DNA of 19,442 nt from Ignavibacteria bacterium (GCA_027492415.1 JAPUEV010000202.1:1-19442), one strand, 5' to 3'; shown: positions 1-7,407, numbered from the stretch's first letter. A program made the numbers and translations. Notes: generated from the letters alone by a model not told the origin.

Positions 1-2121
1 CACATCAAGCTGAAGTGAGAAACGGTTCTTTAGATCACCCATTATCTCGTCATTGCCGGAGCCGGTTGATTTTGCCCCGTCAATAATAGTTTCGGCGTAT
101 TTTGCAGAAAGCTCCAGGAATTTATACGGCTTATATTTCAGCATTAAATACCATCTTCTTCCTTTGCCGTACAGGCCCTGGTTTGATACTACGCCGTTCA
201 GCTCATTTTCATACTCGTAAAGCCTTGAATCGTAAGAATCAGTCTGAAATATTATGAACCTTCCGTCTATAGCAAGGTCACGGAATGGCGCTACCCTGAA
301 GTCAGAGAAGAACATTAAGCCTTTTTGCGATGTCAGGTAGCCGTCATAATCAACAAATACATATTCAAACCTGCTTCTTACCCGGAAAGTTTTGAAGATA
401 TCGTAATCAAACTGGATGCGGTAGTTCTGCTGCCCGCGGTCATAAATTTTATCTTCATCAAACCCGTTGATGTTCTTAACTGTCGTTACATCTTCTTTGG
501 TTTCGTTCTTATATTTTGTATAAACGGTTAAATTCCTGTTGATATTCCACTGTGTATATGTCATGAAGTCCCTGCCCGATGTTGGCACAGGATTATAGAA
601 AGTAGCATAAGGAAATTTATACTGGTCAAAATATGCGTTTATTATTGCAAGCTTGCCTATTTTAAATCTTATGCCTGAGTAAATTCCAAATTCATTCTGC
701 GAAGTACCGCTTTGCTCGCCAAAGCCGTATGAATGCAGCATAATGAAGTTCTTTGGATAGTTCCTTACCATAAAGATAAGATCAGCCAGCTTGAAGAACA
801 GGAATTTTACGCCTGTCACACCGCCTACAATATCGGTATAGCTCCTTGCCCACTCACCGAATATATTCACGTTCTTAATAACGATATCGTAATCTACACC
901 AAGTGCATTTGATTTTGTTCCGCTGAAATTATACAGCCCTTTATATTCAAACGGCTTATCATACTGCGAGTTATAATATGTTAACCCTATCTTTGTAGTT
1001 GCAAAAAGCTTTGATTCATAAAAAATCCTGCCGCCGTATAATCTTTCTTTGCCGGCATTCTGCCTGTCTATTTCAGACTGTGTCCTGTGGTAGCCGTCAA
1101 TATAATCTGATGAAAGCTGGTTTAATGTAGTATCAATAGATGCATCGATGCTGTTGTTTGAGTAAAAGCCGAATAGACTGAAATCACCAAGTGAGGTAGG
1201 AAGCTTAACCTTGCCGGCAACGCCGCGGAAGTACTGCACTTCATTCACGGAGTTGTATGAATCTATATCATCGCCTTTTTTCTTGATTCCGCTTACCGCA
1301 TCACTGCTTTTTGAAAATGAGTAAGAACCCCATAGAGTGATACCCTGTCCAAACTCAAGTGTATAGTCACCTGCAAGCAGCTGGTTAAGTATTAAATGAG
1401 ATTTCAATTCAGCGAAACCGCCAACATGGTCTGCCCAGTTAAGCTCACCGGGATCTTTTTCAGCAAGCAGGCTTCCTGTGAAGATATAACTGCCTGCAGT
1501 ATAACGTGCCAGCAGCCTGTTGTAGAATTTTGGCCGGGGTCCAAGATATTTAAAAGGTTCAAGATATCCCCTGCTTGGCTGCAGGTCATTGGAAAACCGG
1601 GTACGCATCTCTATTTTAAGATTGCTTAATAATCCTTTTTTTGTATCCTTAATTTTCTGTATTACGCCAAAATCATCTTTAACAAAATCCACCTTTGAAT
1701 TTTTGACAATTACATACTTTTTGATCTTTTCGAAAACATCGTCATCAATGCCGTCAACAAATCTTAATTCAGCTATTGTTAAAAATTTTCCGTTCTTTGT
1801 TCTGAATTCAAGTATCTTGGTTGCAATAATAGCGTCAATGAAGGGTACCTTCTGCAGGTCATTGGTATTTGCTGAATTAATATCAACAGGGTTTGATTCA
1901 AGATATAACAGCTGGTCAAGTAATTTGGAATCTTCAGCGTCTTCTGTCTGGCTTTCCAGCAGCATTTCTGTGTTCCTGTCATCGCCGGCATCAACTGTAT
2001 CACCTTTAATTTTACCGGTATCTAGTACGCTTTTTAATGAGTCAGAAACCTGCGAAAAATCAGGTTTTACGCATAATATTAAAAATAATACGGCAGCGGA
2101 ATATTTTATATAATTTCCCAA
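1..2121 (-). CDS. Helix-hairpin-helix (ComEA-like) protein with probable outer-membrane barrel, C-terminus cut by window edge
   Basis: An uninterrupted reading frame of 707 codons enters from the left edge and begins at TTG 2121-2119; an in-frame TAA at 2131-2133 and no upstream ATG make TTG the best start. Residues 1-24 form a signal peptide (hydrophobic core SAAVLFLILCV, then FSQ). An acidic linker follows. Residues about 77-139 match a tandem helix-hairpin-helix of the ComEA type (NPVDINSANTNDLQKVP, then FRTKNGKF, then ELRFVDGID). The remaining 560 residues alternate polar and aromatic/hydrophobic residues with many Gly, Tyr and Phe, as in outer-membrane beta-barrels; this part is inferred. 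HhH domains bind DNA non-specifically, so a surface DNA-binding or uptake role is possible but unproven. Proteins with this layout occur in Bacteroidota annotated only as HhH-domain proteins. No clear Shine-Dalgarno site is visible. Confidence 0.85.
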   Translation of the reverse strand, partial: MGNYIKYSAAVLFLILCVKPDFSQVSDSLKSVLDTGKIKGDTVDAGDDRNTEMLLESQTEDAEDSKLLDQLLYLESNPVDINSANTNDLQKVPFIDAIIATKILEFRTKNGKFLTIAELRFVDGIDDDVFEKIKKYVIVKNSKVDFVKDDFGVIQKIKDTKKGLLSNLKIEMRTRFSNDLQPSRGYLEPFKYLGPRPKFYNRLLARYTAGSYIFTGSLLAEKDPGELNWADHVGGFAELKSHLILNQLLAGDYTLEFGQGITLWGSYSFSKSSDAVSGIKKKGDDIDSYNSVNEVQYFRGVAGKVKLPTSLGDFSLFGFYSNNSIDASIDTTLNQLSSDYIDGYHRTQSEIDRQNAGKERLYGGRIFYESKLFATTKIGLTYYNSQYDKPFEYKGLYNFSGTKSNALGVDYDIVIKNVNIFGEWARSYTDIVGGVTGVKFLFFKLADLIFMVRNYPKNFIMLHSYGFGEQSGTSQNEFGIYSGIRFKIGKLAIINAYFDQYKFPYATFYNPVPTSGRDFMTYTQWNINRNLTVYTKYKNETKEDVTTVKNINGFDEDKIYDRGQQNYRIQFDYDIFKTFRVRSRFEYVFVDYDGYLTSQKGLMFFSDFRVAPFRDLAIDGRFIIFQTDSYDSRLYEYENELNGVVSNQGLYGKGRRWYLMLKYKPYKFLELSAKYAETIIDGAKSTGSGNDEIMGDLKNRFSLQLDV

Positions 2122-2257
2122 ATTTTGATATTAATATCTATAAATATAGAAATAATTTATTAAAGGTATTATAACTATAATTACCCATAAATCCGGAGCT
2201 GGAAAGTCCGGTTTAACATTTGAGTGGCTCAATTAACGAATATTGTATTATACCGCT

Positions 2258-2293
2258 CCCCTCTCTTTTTATGAGAGGGGCTGGGGGTGAGGT
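2258..2293. repeat. Dispersed palindrome, CCCCTCTC family
   Basis: CCCCTCTC (2258-2265) and GAGAGGGG (2273-2280) form an 8-bp perfect stem with a 7-base loop, followed by CTGGGGGTGAGGT. A relative lies at 16180-16225, with CCCCTCCTT/AAGGAGGGG followed by GTGGGGTGGT. The shared layout of a C-rich stem followed by a G-rich strand suggests one dispersed intergenic repeat family. There is no T-run, so it is not a normal terminator. Confidence 0.6.
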
Positions 2294-2307
2294 GATGATT
2301 GCTGTTA

Positions 2308-2345
2308 TTTGCAGAGTCTCTTCACTTTCCTTAAGACTGTGTAAA
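2308..2345. repeat. Degenerate copy of GCAGAGTC palindrome
   Basis: TTTGCAGAGTC (2308-2318) is followed at 2335-2345 by GACTGTGTAAA, an imperfect inverse with two mismatched positions. The left arm plus the next bases (CTCTTCACTTT) is identical to the better-preserved copy at 2405-2443, so this is a decayed copy of the same element. Confidence 0.5.
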
Positions 2346-2361
2346 ATTTGTTAAACAACAG

Positions 2362-2382
2362 ACCCTGAAACAAGTTCAGGGT
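2362..2382. repeat. ACCCTGAA/TTCAGGGT palindrome
   Basis: ACCCTGAA (2362-2369) and TTCAGGGT (2375-2382) form a perfect 8-bp stem around the loop ACAAG. It sits between the two GCAGAGTC copies. Fragments resembling one arm (CTCAGGGTGAGG) recur at about 17863-17874, so it may belong to a dispersed family. There is no poly-T tail. Confidence 0.5.
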
Positions 2383-2404
2383 GACAAGGGTTTTAAACAC
2401 GTAC

Positions 2405-2443
2405 TTTGCAGAGTCTCTTCACTTTTAAGAAGGACACTGCAAA
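2405..2443. repeat. GCAGAGTC palindrome, second copy
   Basis: TTTGCAGAGTC (2405-2415) pairs with GACACTGCAAA (2433-2443) with one mismatch, around a loop that includes CTCTTCACTTTT and AAGAAG. A near-perfect copy lies 16 kb away at 18560-18591. Both sit downstream of genes read on the minus strand, near their terminators. Confidence 0.6.
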
Positions 2444-2448
2444 TAAAA

Positions 2449-2479
2449 AACCTGACAGTCCTAAAAAGAGTGTCAGGTT
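2449..2479 (-). terminator. Rho-independent terminator downstream of Omp28-like gene 1
   Basis: AACCTGACA (2449-2457) and TGTCAGGTT (2471-2479) form a 9-bp perfect stem. On the minus strand the stem is followed by a T-rich run (TTTTTATTT), as expected for termination of the Omp28-like gene and its repeat tail. A shorter T-run on the plus side could make it act in both directions. Confidence 0.85.
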
Positions 2480-2495
2480 TTTAAAATCAATCTAA

Positions 2496-2664
2496 GAAAC
2501 CAGATTTCAAAAGTAACTTCGTTACTTTATCAGTCTGTCGAAACCAGATTTCAAAAGTAACTTCGTTACTTTATCAGTCTGTCGAAACCAGATTTCAAAA
2601 GTAACTTCGTTACTTTATCAACCTTAGAAACAAGGTTTCTCAAATGACCTCGTCATTTGATCAA
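2496..2664 (-). repeat. Four-unit hairpin repeat overlapping the 3' end of Omp28-like gene 1
   Basis: Read on the minus strand, 38-base units occupy 2664-2627, 2621-2584, 2577-2540 and 2533-2496; the last three repeat every 44 bases and are identical except for the first base (T in the second unit, C in the third and fourth). Each unit has an 8-bp stem with a 3-base loop (AAAGTAAC-GAA-GTTACTTT in copies 2-4) and a second 5-bp stem (GAAAY..KGTTTC). Unit 1 contains the last codons and stop of the upstream gene. It differs from copies 2-4 at three stem pairs, all changed on both sides so that pairing is kept. Spacers between units are 6 bases. No other copy is visible in this window. Confidence 0.85.
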
Positions 2665-3693
2665 CATCATTTTCTTTGTTTCATTAAAAGAGCCGGCTGA
2701 TATAGTGTAGAAATAAATACCGCTTGTCAGATCTGATGCGTCAAAATCAATTGAGTAGCTGCCTGCATTAAAATCACCGTTGGCAAGCAGTGTAACTTCT
2801 CTTCCAAGCATATCATAAACAGCAAGCTTTACATATGAATTTGCCGGTATGCTGAAATTAATATTTGTAACCGGGTTAAACGGGTTTGGATAGTTCTGTG
2901 AAAGTGAAAATCCTGAAGGCACACCGGTATTATTATTATTAATTCCTGTCGGGATAAATGAACCCTTGCCTACATTCATCACTTCTTTGTTGTTATCATT
3001 CTGTATGAAGGCTATTGTGATCATTGAAGTATCTTTCCATACCGGGTCAACTTTATATGTAAACACGAACTGCTGGTTGCCTGATAAGCCGTTGAATGTA
3101 GTACCTGTTGAATTGGGGAAGGCTTTCCTGAACACATGTTCAAACACTGACTCGCCGTTATTACCCGGAGGTGAAGTATAAATAACCCACTTTTCAATTG
3201 CCATAACACGCAGCTTATAATTACCTGAAGGAAGGTTTGAAGGACAGTTGATATTAACAGTAGCTCTTATTGAATCACCGGCAATCCTCTGGTCAACAAC
3301 AGTAATTGTTAAAGGCGCGCTTATTGCAAGCCTGCCGTAAAATGCATTATTAAAATTTGTTAAGTTAAACGGCCAGACATCATTTACAATTCCGTCGGCA
3401 TTAAGCCAGGGAACAGCGTTCATTCCGTAATAACCGCTGTAGCGGTCTGAGCTTTGTGTAGGGTTATGAGAATACATCGGGTCAACCCCCGGAAAGCTGG
3501 CATGATACTTTATTGCTATAATAGAATCACCTTTTGCATCAAGGTATGATTTTAAAAAAGGATTATTTGCTGCACACGGAGCGCATGAAGCATTTGTAGC
3601 TTCTTCAAACAGCACCTTTCTGACAAACTGTGAGTTTGATGATGAAACAAAGAAAACACTCAATATAAAACAAAGTATAGTAATTTTTCTCAT
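2653..3693 (-). CDS. Secreted Omp28/thioredoxin-like protein 1 with T9SS sorting domain
   Basis: The product has 346 residues. Residues 1-22 are a Sec signal (ILCFILSVFFVSS, cut near NSQ). Residues about 25-250 resemble the Omp28/thioredoxin-like family: a CAPC motif (C37, C40) at the tip of the first helix, a conserved KYHASFPG strand, and a probable cis-proline in NAVPW (P95). The C-terminal 85 residues are a T9SS type A sorting domain, with NYPNPFNPVTNI near its start and KKMMLIK at the end. The protein is therefore expected to cross the outer membrane and be anchored or released. A disulfide oxidoreductase or isomerase role is suggested by CxxC, but Omp28-like proteins have no established reaction. 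The TGA stop lies inside a hairpin (2641-2659). No clear ribosome site precedes ATG 3693. Terminators flank the gene on both sides. Confidence 0.9.
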   Translation of the reverse strand: MRKITILCFILSVFFVSSSNSQFVRKVLFEEATNASCAPCAANNPFLKSYLDAKGDSIIAIKYHASFPGVDPMYSHNPTQSSDRYSGYYGMNAVPWLNADGIVNDVWPFNLTNFNNAFYGRLAISAPLTITVVDQRIAGDSIRATVNINCPSNLPSGNYKLRVMAIEKWVIYTSPPGNNGESVFEHVFRKAFPNSTGTTFNGLSGNQQFVFTYKVDPVWKDTSMITIAFIQNDNNKEVMNVGKGSFIPTGINNNNTGVPSGFSLSQNYPNPFNPVTNINFSIPANSYVKLAVYDMLGREVTLLANGDFNAGSYSIDFDASDLTSGIYFYTISAGSFNETKKMMLIK

Positions 3694-3713
3694 TAATGTA
3701 GGATATTTAGTAA

Positions 3714-3736
3714 AAAGCGGGCATTAAGCCCGCTTT
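3714..3736 (-). terminator. Terminator downstream of Omp28-like gene 2
   Basis: AAAGCGGGC (3714-3722) and GCCCGCTTT (3728-3736) form a 9-bp perfect stem with loop ATTAA. On the minus strand it ends in TTTTTAC, 16 bases after the stop codon of the gene ending at 3753. It separates that gene from the next one downstream. Confidence 0.85.
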
Positions 3737-3752
3737 AGTATTTACAAAAAAC

Positions 3753-4853
3753 TTATTTTATTAACATCATTTTTTTAGTTTCAACAAAATCATCTGTTCT
3801 TAAAGTATAAAAATAAATTCCGCTTGAAAGATTTGTCCCGTCGAAATCTACATTATATGAACCAGCTTCCATAAATCCTTCGGCATAGGTCTGAACAAGC
3901 TGCCCCATGGAATTATAAATATTAAGGCTCATATTACCGCTCTTTGGAAGCGAGAACTTAATATTTGTAACCGGGTTGAAGGGGTTGGGATAATTCTGTG
4001 AAAGCTCATAAACAGACGGAATACCTGTTCCGTTGGGTGTTACTCCAACCAGGTCAGATAAATGTTTTACCATTCCCTGTCCAACCTCACTTAAGAATAA
4101 GCCGGTTGTGCTGTCTTTATAAACAATAAAATTCATTGTGCAGTTTGCGGGTATCCATGCGTTATCAATGGTTGTTGTCACAGTTTTAGTGATAGTCTGG
4201 TTAGCGTTCCATGTACCGGTGTTCATATTTTCGCCGGTTGGGCTGTTTACAACAGTCCTTGCGATCCATTTATGTACATAATCATTATGTGTACCTGCTG
4301 TTCCGCATGTAGCGTAAAAAACCTGCGGGTAAACAACGTTATCTTCTGTGAGAACGTACACAATTTTATACTGTGATGTAAGATTTTGGGTTGCTGTAGC
4401 ATTTACGGTAATACTCAGCTCCCTGGTTGCAGGATTGTAGCTGCTTGAAGCCACTGAGAGATTAACTACTGAATTTGGAGACGCTGTATACCTGTTTGAT
4501 GCGTATGAAGCCCACATGTTATATGTAACATACGGGTATGGTGCACCGTTGTTGCCGGGGTGATTTGTTCTGTCAAATACACCGGTTGGATATGCCGAGA
4601 ATCCCATCAGTGTCCTGATAGTGCTGCCGTTAAAATTCTGCCATGGGTCTGTGCTGGCGCCATGGTACGCAATAACTATTGTATTTGGATATGTAACCAG
4701 TATCTGGTCTGCGGCATCATCGCCGCATGGGCAGTACCCGCACCAGGTCCCTGTGCAAAACTCAAGTACCATTCTTCTGGGTTCAGAATTTACCTGGAAT
4801 GCTGTTAATAAAAAAACCAGTGCGAATATTGAAAAAGTAAATTTTTTCGTCAT
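3753..4853 (-). CDS. Secreted Omp28/thioredoxin-like protein 2 with CxxCxC cluster and T9SS sorting domain
   Basis: I place the start at ATG 4853 (MTKKFTF), not at the in-frame ATG 12 bases upstream, because GAGGTG at 4858-4863 sits 4 bases before it and overlaps the upstream ATG. The product has 366 residues. A signal peptide (1-23) is followed by FCTGTWCGYCPCG, where C38-G-Y-C41 is a thioredoxin-like CxxC with extra cysteines at 33 and 43. AYHGASTDPW follows, then a probable cis-proline in SAYPTG (P89). A later ATCG plus YVHKWIAR segment is shared with the next paralogue. The last 85 residues are a T9SS type A sorting domain ending KKMMLIK. It is closest to the gene at 4949-6010, apparently a tandem duplicate. 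An extracellular redox role is likely but not shown; metal binding by the cysteine cluster is an alternative. Confidence 0.9.
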   Translation of the reverse strand: MTKKFTFSIFALVFLLTAFQVNSEPRRMVLEFCTGTWCGYCPCGDDAADQILVTYPNTIVIAYHGASTDPWQNFNGSTIRTLMGFSAYPTGVFDRTNHPGNNGAPYPYVTYNMWASYASNRYTASPNSVVNLSVASSSYNPATRELSITVNATATQNLTSQYKIVYVLTEDNVVYPQVFYATCGTAGTHNDYVHKWIARTVVNSPTGENMNTGTWNANQTITKTVTTTIDNAWIPANCTMNFIVYKDSTTGLFLSEVGQGMVKHLSDLVGVTPNGTGIPSVYELSQNYPNPFNPVTNIKFSLPKSGNMSLNIYNSMGQLVQTYAEGFMEAGSYNVDFDGTNLSSGIYFYTLRTDDFVETKKMMLIK

Positions 4854-4857
4854 TTTA

Positions 4858-4863
4858 CACCTC
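4858..4863 (-). promoter_or_regulatory. Ribosome binding site deciding the start of Omp28-like gene 2
   Basis: GAGGTG on the minus strand lies 4 bases before ATG 4853-4851. It overlaps the alternative upstream ATG at 4865-4863, which therefore cannot use it. Confidence 0.6.
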
Positions 4864-4874
4864 ATATAAAATTA

Positions 4875-4900
4875 AAAAGCGGGGATTGCCCCCCGCTTTT
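4875..4900 (-). terminator. Terminator downstream of Omp28-like gene 3
   Basis: AAAAGCGGGG (4875-4884) and CCCCGCTTTT (4891-4900) form a 10-bp perfect stem with a 6-base loop. On the minus strand it ends in a T-run. A smaller stem, ACCCT/AGGGT (4920-4934), lies between it and the stop codon at 4949. Confidence 0.85.
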
Positions 4901-4948
4901 AAAATATTTAAAAATGAATACCCTAAAGCAGGGTAAATTAAAAAACTA

Positions 4949-6010
4949 TTATTTAACCAGCATCATTTTCTTTGTTTCAACAAAGTTTGATGTTTTTAAA
5001 GTATAGAAATAAATTCCGCTTGAAAGGCTTGCACCGTCAAACTCTGTGCTGTAAACACCGGCTTTTAAATACTCGTCAACATAAGTTGCAACTTCCTGGC
5101 CCATAGCATTGTAGAACTTTAAGCTTACCTGCTGGTCACTGGGAATTGAGAACCTGATATTTGTTGTCGGATTAAACGGGTTCGGATAGTTCTGATCAAG
5201 ACTGTATTTATCTGCTATCTCTGTTGTATTCTGTATGCCAGTTGGCTGGGTAATTGACTGTATCCTTGTCTGCTGGATCTGCTGGTCAACTGAAATATTT
5301 CCGCCGCCGCGATATACAAATATATTCATGTTGGCATTTCCTTCAACAACACCTGCGGGTATTACATAATTCAGAGGAACTGTAACGGAATTGCCTGATG
5401 TCCAGTTATCTGTTGTATTTAGTAATGTTCCGGTTGCGCCGTTAACAAGTCCTTTTACAACATGTTTATGAACGTAGTTCGATCCGCCTGTACATCCGGA
5501 GTTACCGGTCTGTGGATAAATAAGATTATCTTCTGTAAGCACAAACATTATATAATAATCACCGGTAAGTGTTGTAGTTGCTGTTAACTGAATATCTGCT
5601 GTGATAGTTCTTGTTCCGGGATTATACTGTTTGTTGTTGATGTTGATATTTACACCGGGCTGGAATGTTAATGACTGAATAACAACCTTATTGTTCCAGG
5701 CTGACCTGTCGATAATACCGGTATTTCTGCTGACAACACCTGTAGGATAAGCGCTGAATCCAAATGCCTGGATCATAGGTAAGCTGTATGATATCCATGG
5801 ATCAGAGCCTGCACCGTGGTAAGCAAGTACCATTGTGTTTGGAAAATTTGTTAATATATCATTGATAGCAACATGTCCGCACGGGCAATACTGGCACCAT
5901 GTACCGGTACAATATTCTAACAATGCATTGTAACCTGTTTGAGCCTTGATTTCAGGCTTAATACCAACAAGAGCAATGAGGGCAATTACAATCAGTAAAT
6001 GCTTTTTCAT
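4949..6010 (-). CDS. Secreted Omp28/thioredoxin-like protein 3 with CxxCxC cluster and T9SS sorting domain
   Basis: The product has 353 residues. The start ATG 6010 is preceded by AGAGGA about 8 bases upstream. Residues 1-23 are a signal peptide (LLIVIALIALVGI, cut at KAQ). The first strand leads into EYCTGTWCQYCPCG: C39-Q-Y-C42 is the thioredoxin-like pair, with C34 and C44 beside it in the same spacing as the 3753-4853 product. AYHGAGSDPW and SAYPTG follow, the latter holding the probable cis-proline. A GCTGGSNYVHKHV segment adds another conserved Cys and His. The last 86 residues are a T9SS type A sorting domain (NYPNPFNPTTNI, ending KKMMLVK). It is a paralogue and probable duplicate of the neighbour. 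Oxidoreductase activity is inferred from the motif alone. Confidence 0.9.
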   Translation of the reverse strand: MKKHLLIVIALIALVGIKPEIKAQTGYNALLEYCTGTWCQYCPCGHVAINDILTNFPNTMVLAYHGAGSDPWISYSLPMIQAFGFSAYPTGVVSRNTGIIDRSAWNNKVVIQSLTFQPGVNININNKQYNPGTRTITADIQLTATTTLTGDYYIMFVLTEDNLIYPQTGNSGCTGGSNYVHKHVVKGLVNGATGTLLNTTDNWTSGNSVTVPLNYVIPAGVVEGNANMNIFVYRGGGNISVDQQIQQTRIQSITQPTGIQNTTEIADKYSLDQNYPNPFNPTTNIRFSIPSDQQVSLKFYNAMGQEVATYVDEYLKAGVYSTEFDGASLSSGIYFYTLKTSNFVETKKMMLVK

Positions 6011-6165
6011 CTTATTGTTCCTCTCTCTAAATTTTAAAAAAATTGTTGAATTTCGATAACTTGTAACCGAAAAACTAATTTATTTTGATTAAAATTTCAA
6101 GTCTAATATTACCTTAACATGTAGGGGTTTTCCAGTAAAAATTTGGTTTTTTACCTTAATTTTGC

Positions 6166-7407
6166 TTATTTAAGTAAAACCATTTTTCGGGAATCAGTAA
6201 AACTTCCATATTCCAGTCTGTACAGATAAATACCGCTGGGCAGATCAGCTGCATTAAAACCAATTTCATACTCCCCGGTCTTAAGAGCTTCATTAATTAA
6301 CACAGAAACTAATTTACCGGTAATATCATAAATAGATAAATTAACATTTTTACCTTTCCTTTCATCCTGTTCAGGCAGGCTGAATTTAATAGTTGTTTCA
6401 GGATTAAACGGGTTTGGATAGTTTTGATGTAAAATAAAATCAGATGGAATTATATTTGATAGCGGTTCAATCCCTATTGGGTAACCGGAACCGCCTCCGT
6501 TTGTGGTTTTAAGTATAGTGCCAAAGTTCCCAACTGCCCAGCCTGTATCCGGGTTTACCATGAAAAGTGAATATAATATTTCATTCGTTCCTGTAACGGT
6601 TGAATCCCAGGAAACACCTTTATCATTGGTCCGGTATATCATTCCGTTTCCGCCCGAACAAAATCCTGTTAATGAATTTACGAACTTAAGGCTGGTAAAT
6701 GTAAAGCCCTGTGAAAGATAAAGCTCATAAGTCCAGTTAGTGCCTGAATTTGTTGTTGTCATGAACATACCGCAGCAGCCGGTAGCAAACCCTGTATTAT
6801 CATCTATGAAATCAATTGTAAATAAAGGATTAACCGCCCCGTGCGTATATGGGATCCAGTTTGCGCCCCCGTTGGTGGTTTTAATTATATAGCTGTCAGT
6901 ACCGGTAGCAAAATATAAGTCAGCGTTTATTACAGTTGAAGCAAAAAAGTCAACTTCCCAGATTATATTTGCTATTGAAAACCAGCTGTTTCCGCCATTA
7001 GTTGTTTTAAGCAGAGTTTTACCGTAACCGGTAATTATCCCGGTATCAGAATTTAAAAAGCTTAATGATGTCAGGTTCTTTGCTGTATTGGATTGCTGCG
7101 GGCTCCAGTTAATCCCGGAATTTGTTGTCTTGTAAATTTTTCCGCTGTCACTGCAAACATATCCTGTAGTTTCAGAAGTAAAGGTAATTGAATTATGTTT
7201 ACCCTGCAAAAAAGTGTTCACCCAGTTTAATCCCCCGTTAGTGGTTTTTAATACCAGGTTATAACCGCATATATAGCCTGTAGTTTCTGAGGTAAAAAAA
7301 ACTGATTTCAGCTCATAGTTAGTACCCGCGGTTTGCGGGAACCACTGGCTGTAAGTTATGGCGCTAAAAAAGATGATAAATAATATGGAAGTTTTCAGGC
7401 TGCTCAA
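6166..7407 (-). CDS. Secreted YCF48/BNR-type beta-propeller with T9SS sorting domain
   Basis: The product has 413 residues and starts at TTG 7407, as no suitable ATG is near; MSSLKTSILFIIFFSAITYSQ is a signal peptide. Residues about 22-310 hold seven repeats of the form GxxLKTTNGGxxW preceded by a strand with TGY or TGF. This is the BNR/YCF48-like (Hcf136-type) propeller blade. In secreted FCB proteins such propellers are generic scaffolds; the photosystem II function of plant YCF48 should not be transferred. Residues about 320-413 are a T9SS type A sorting domain (NYPNPFNPETTI, ending RKMVLLK) with a charged insertion (EQDERKGKN) also seen, in different form, in the gene just upstream. It lies 61 bases downstream of that gene and may be co-transcribed. 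Substrate unknown. Confidence 0.88.
   Translation of the reverse strand: MSSLKTSILFIIFFSAITYSQWFPQTAGTNYELKSVFFTSETTGYICGYNLVLKTTNGGLNWVNTFLQGKHNSITFTSETTGYVCSDSGKIYKTTNSGINWSPQQSNTAKNLTSLSFLNSDTGIITGYGKTLLKTTNGGNSWFSIANIIWEVDFFASTVINADLYFATGTDSYIIKTTNGGANWIPYTHGAVNPLFTIDFIDDNTGFATGCCGMFMTTTNSGTNWTYELYLSQGFTFTSLKFVNSLTGFCSGGNGMIYRTNDKGVSWDSTVTGTNEILYSLFMVNPDTGWAVGNFGTILKTTNGGGSGYPIGIEPLSNIIPSDFILHQNYPNPFNPETTIKFSLPEQDERKGKNVNLSIYDITGKLVSVLINEALKTGEYEIGFNAADLPSGIYLYRLEYGSFTDSRKMVLLK

Larger units (their letters stand above)
2122..2652. other. Long intergenic region rich in palindromic repeats
   Basis: This 531-base gap lies between the start of the HhH gene and the end of the first Omp28-like gene. 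I see no convincing gene. From left to right it holds AT-rich sequence upstream of the HhH gene (to about 2180), a CCCCTCTC/GAGAGGGG palindrome, two copies of a GCAGAGTC palindrome flanking an ACCCTGAA/TTCAGGGT palindrome, a strong rho-independent terminator, and three tandem 44-base hairpin repeats that run up to the stop codon of the Omp28-like gene. Each is listed separately. Confidence 0.8.

Noticed and set aside
1589..2113. Plus-strand open frame of 174 codons
   Set aside because: It lies wholly within the minus-strand HhH gene, is rich in Ser and Leu as expected for a shadow frame, and has no recognisable domain or ribosome site.
2191..2212. TCCGGA/TCCGGT short palindrome
   Set aside because: Only six bases pair, imperfectly, and there is no second copy in the window.
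2496..2626. Three 44-base direct repeats resembling a CRISPR array
   Set aside because: The whole 44-base unit repeats without variable spacers, the units contain gene-end sequence and hairpins, and no cas gene is visible.
4854..4865. Upstream ATG for Omp28-like gene 2
   Set aside because: It overlaps the GAGGTG ribosome site that serves the ATG at 4853, and it adds only four residues ahead of a normal signal peptide.
6166..7407. Photosystem II assembly role from the YCF48-like repeats
   Set aside because: The protein has a Sec signal and a T9SS sorting domain and there is no photosynthesis gene nearby; the repeats are a generic propeller.
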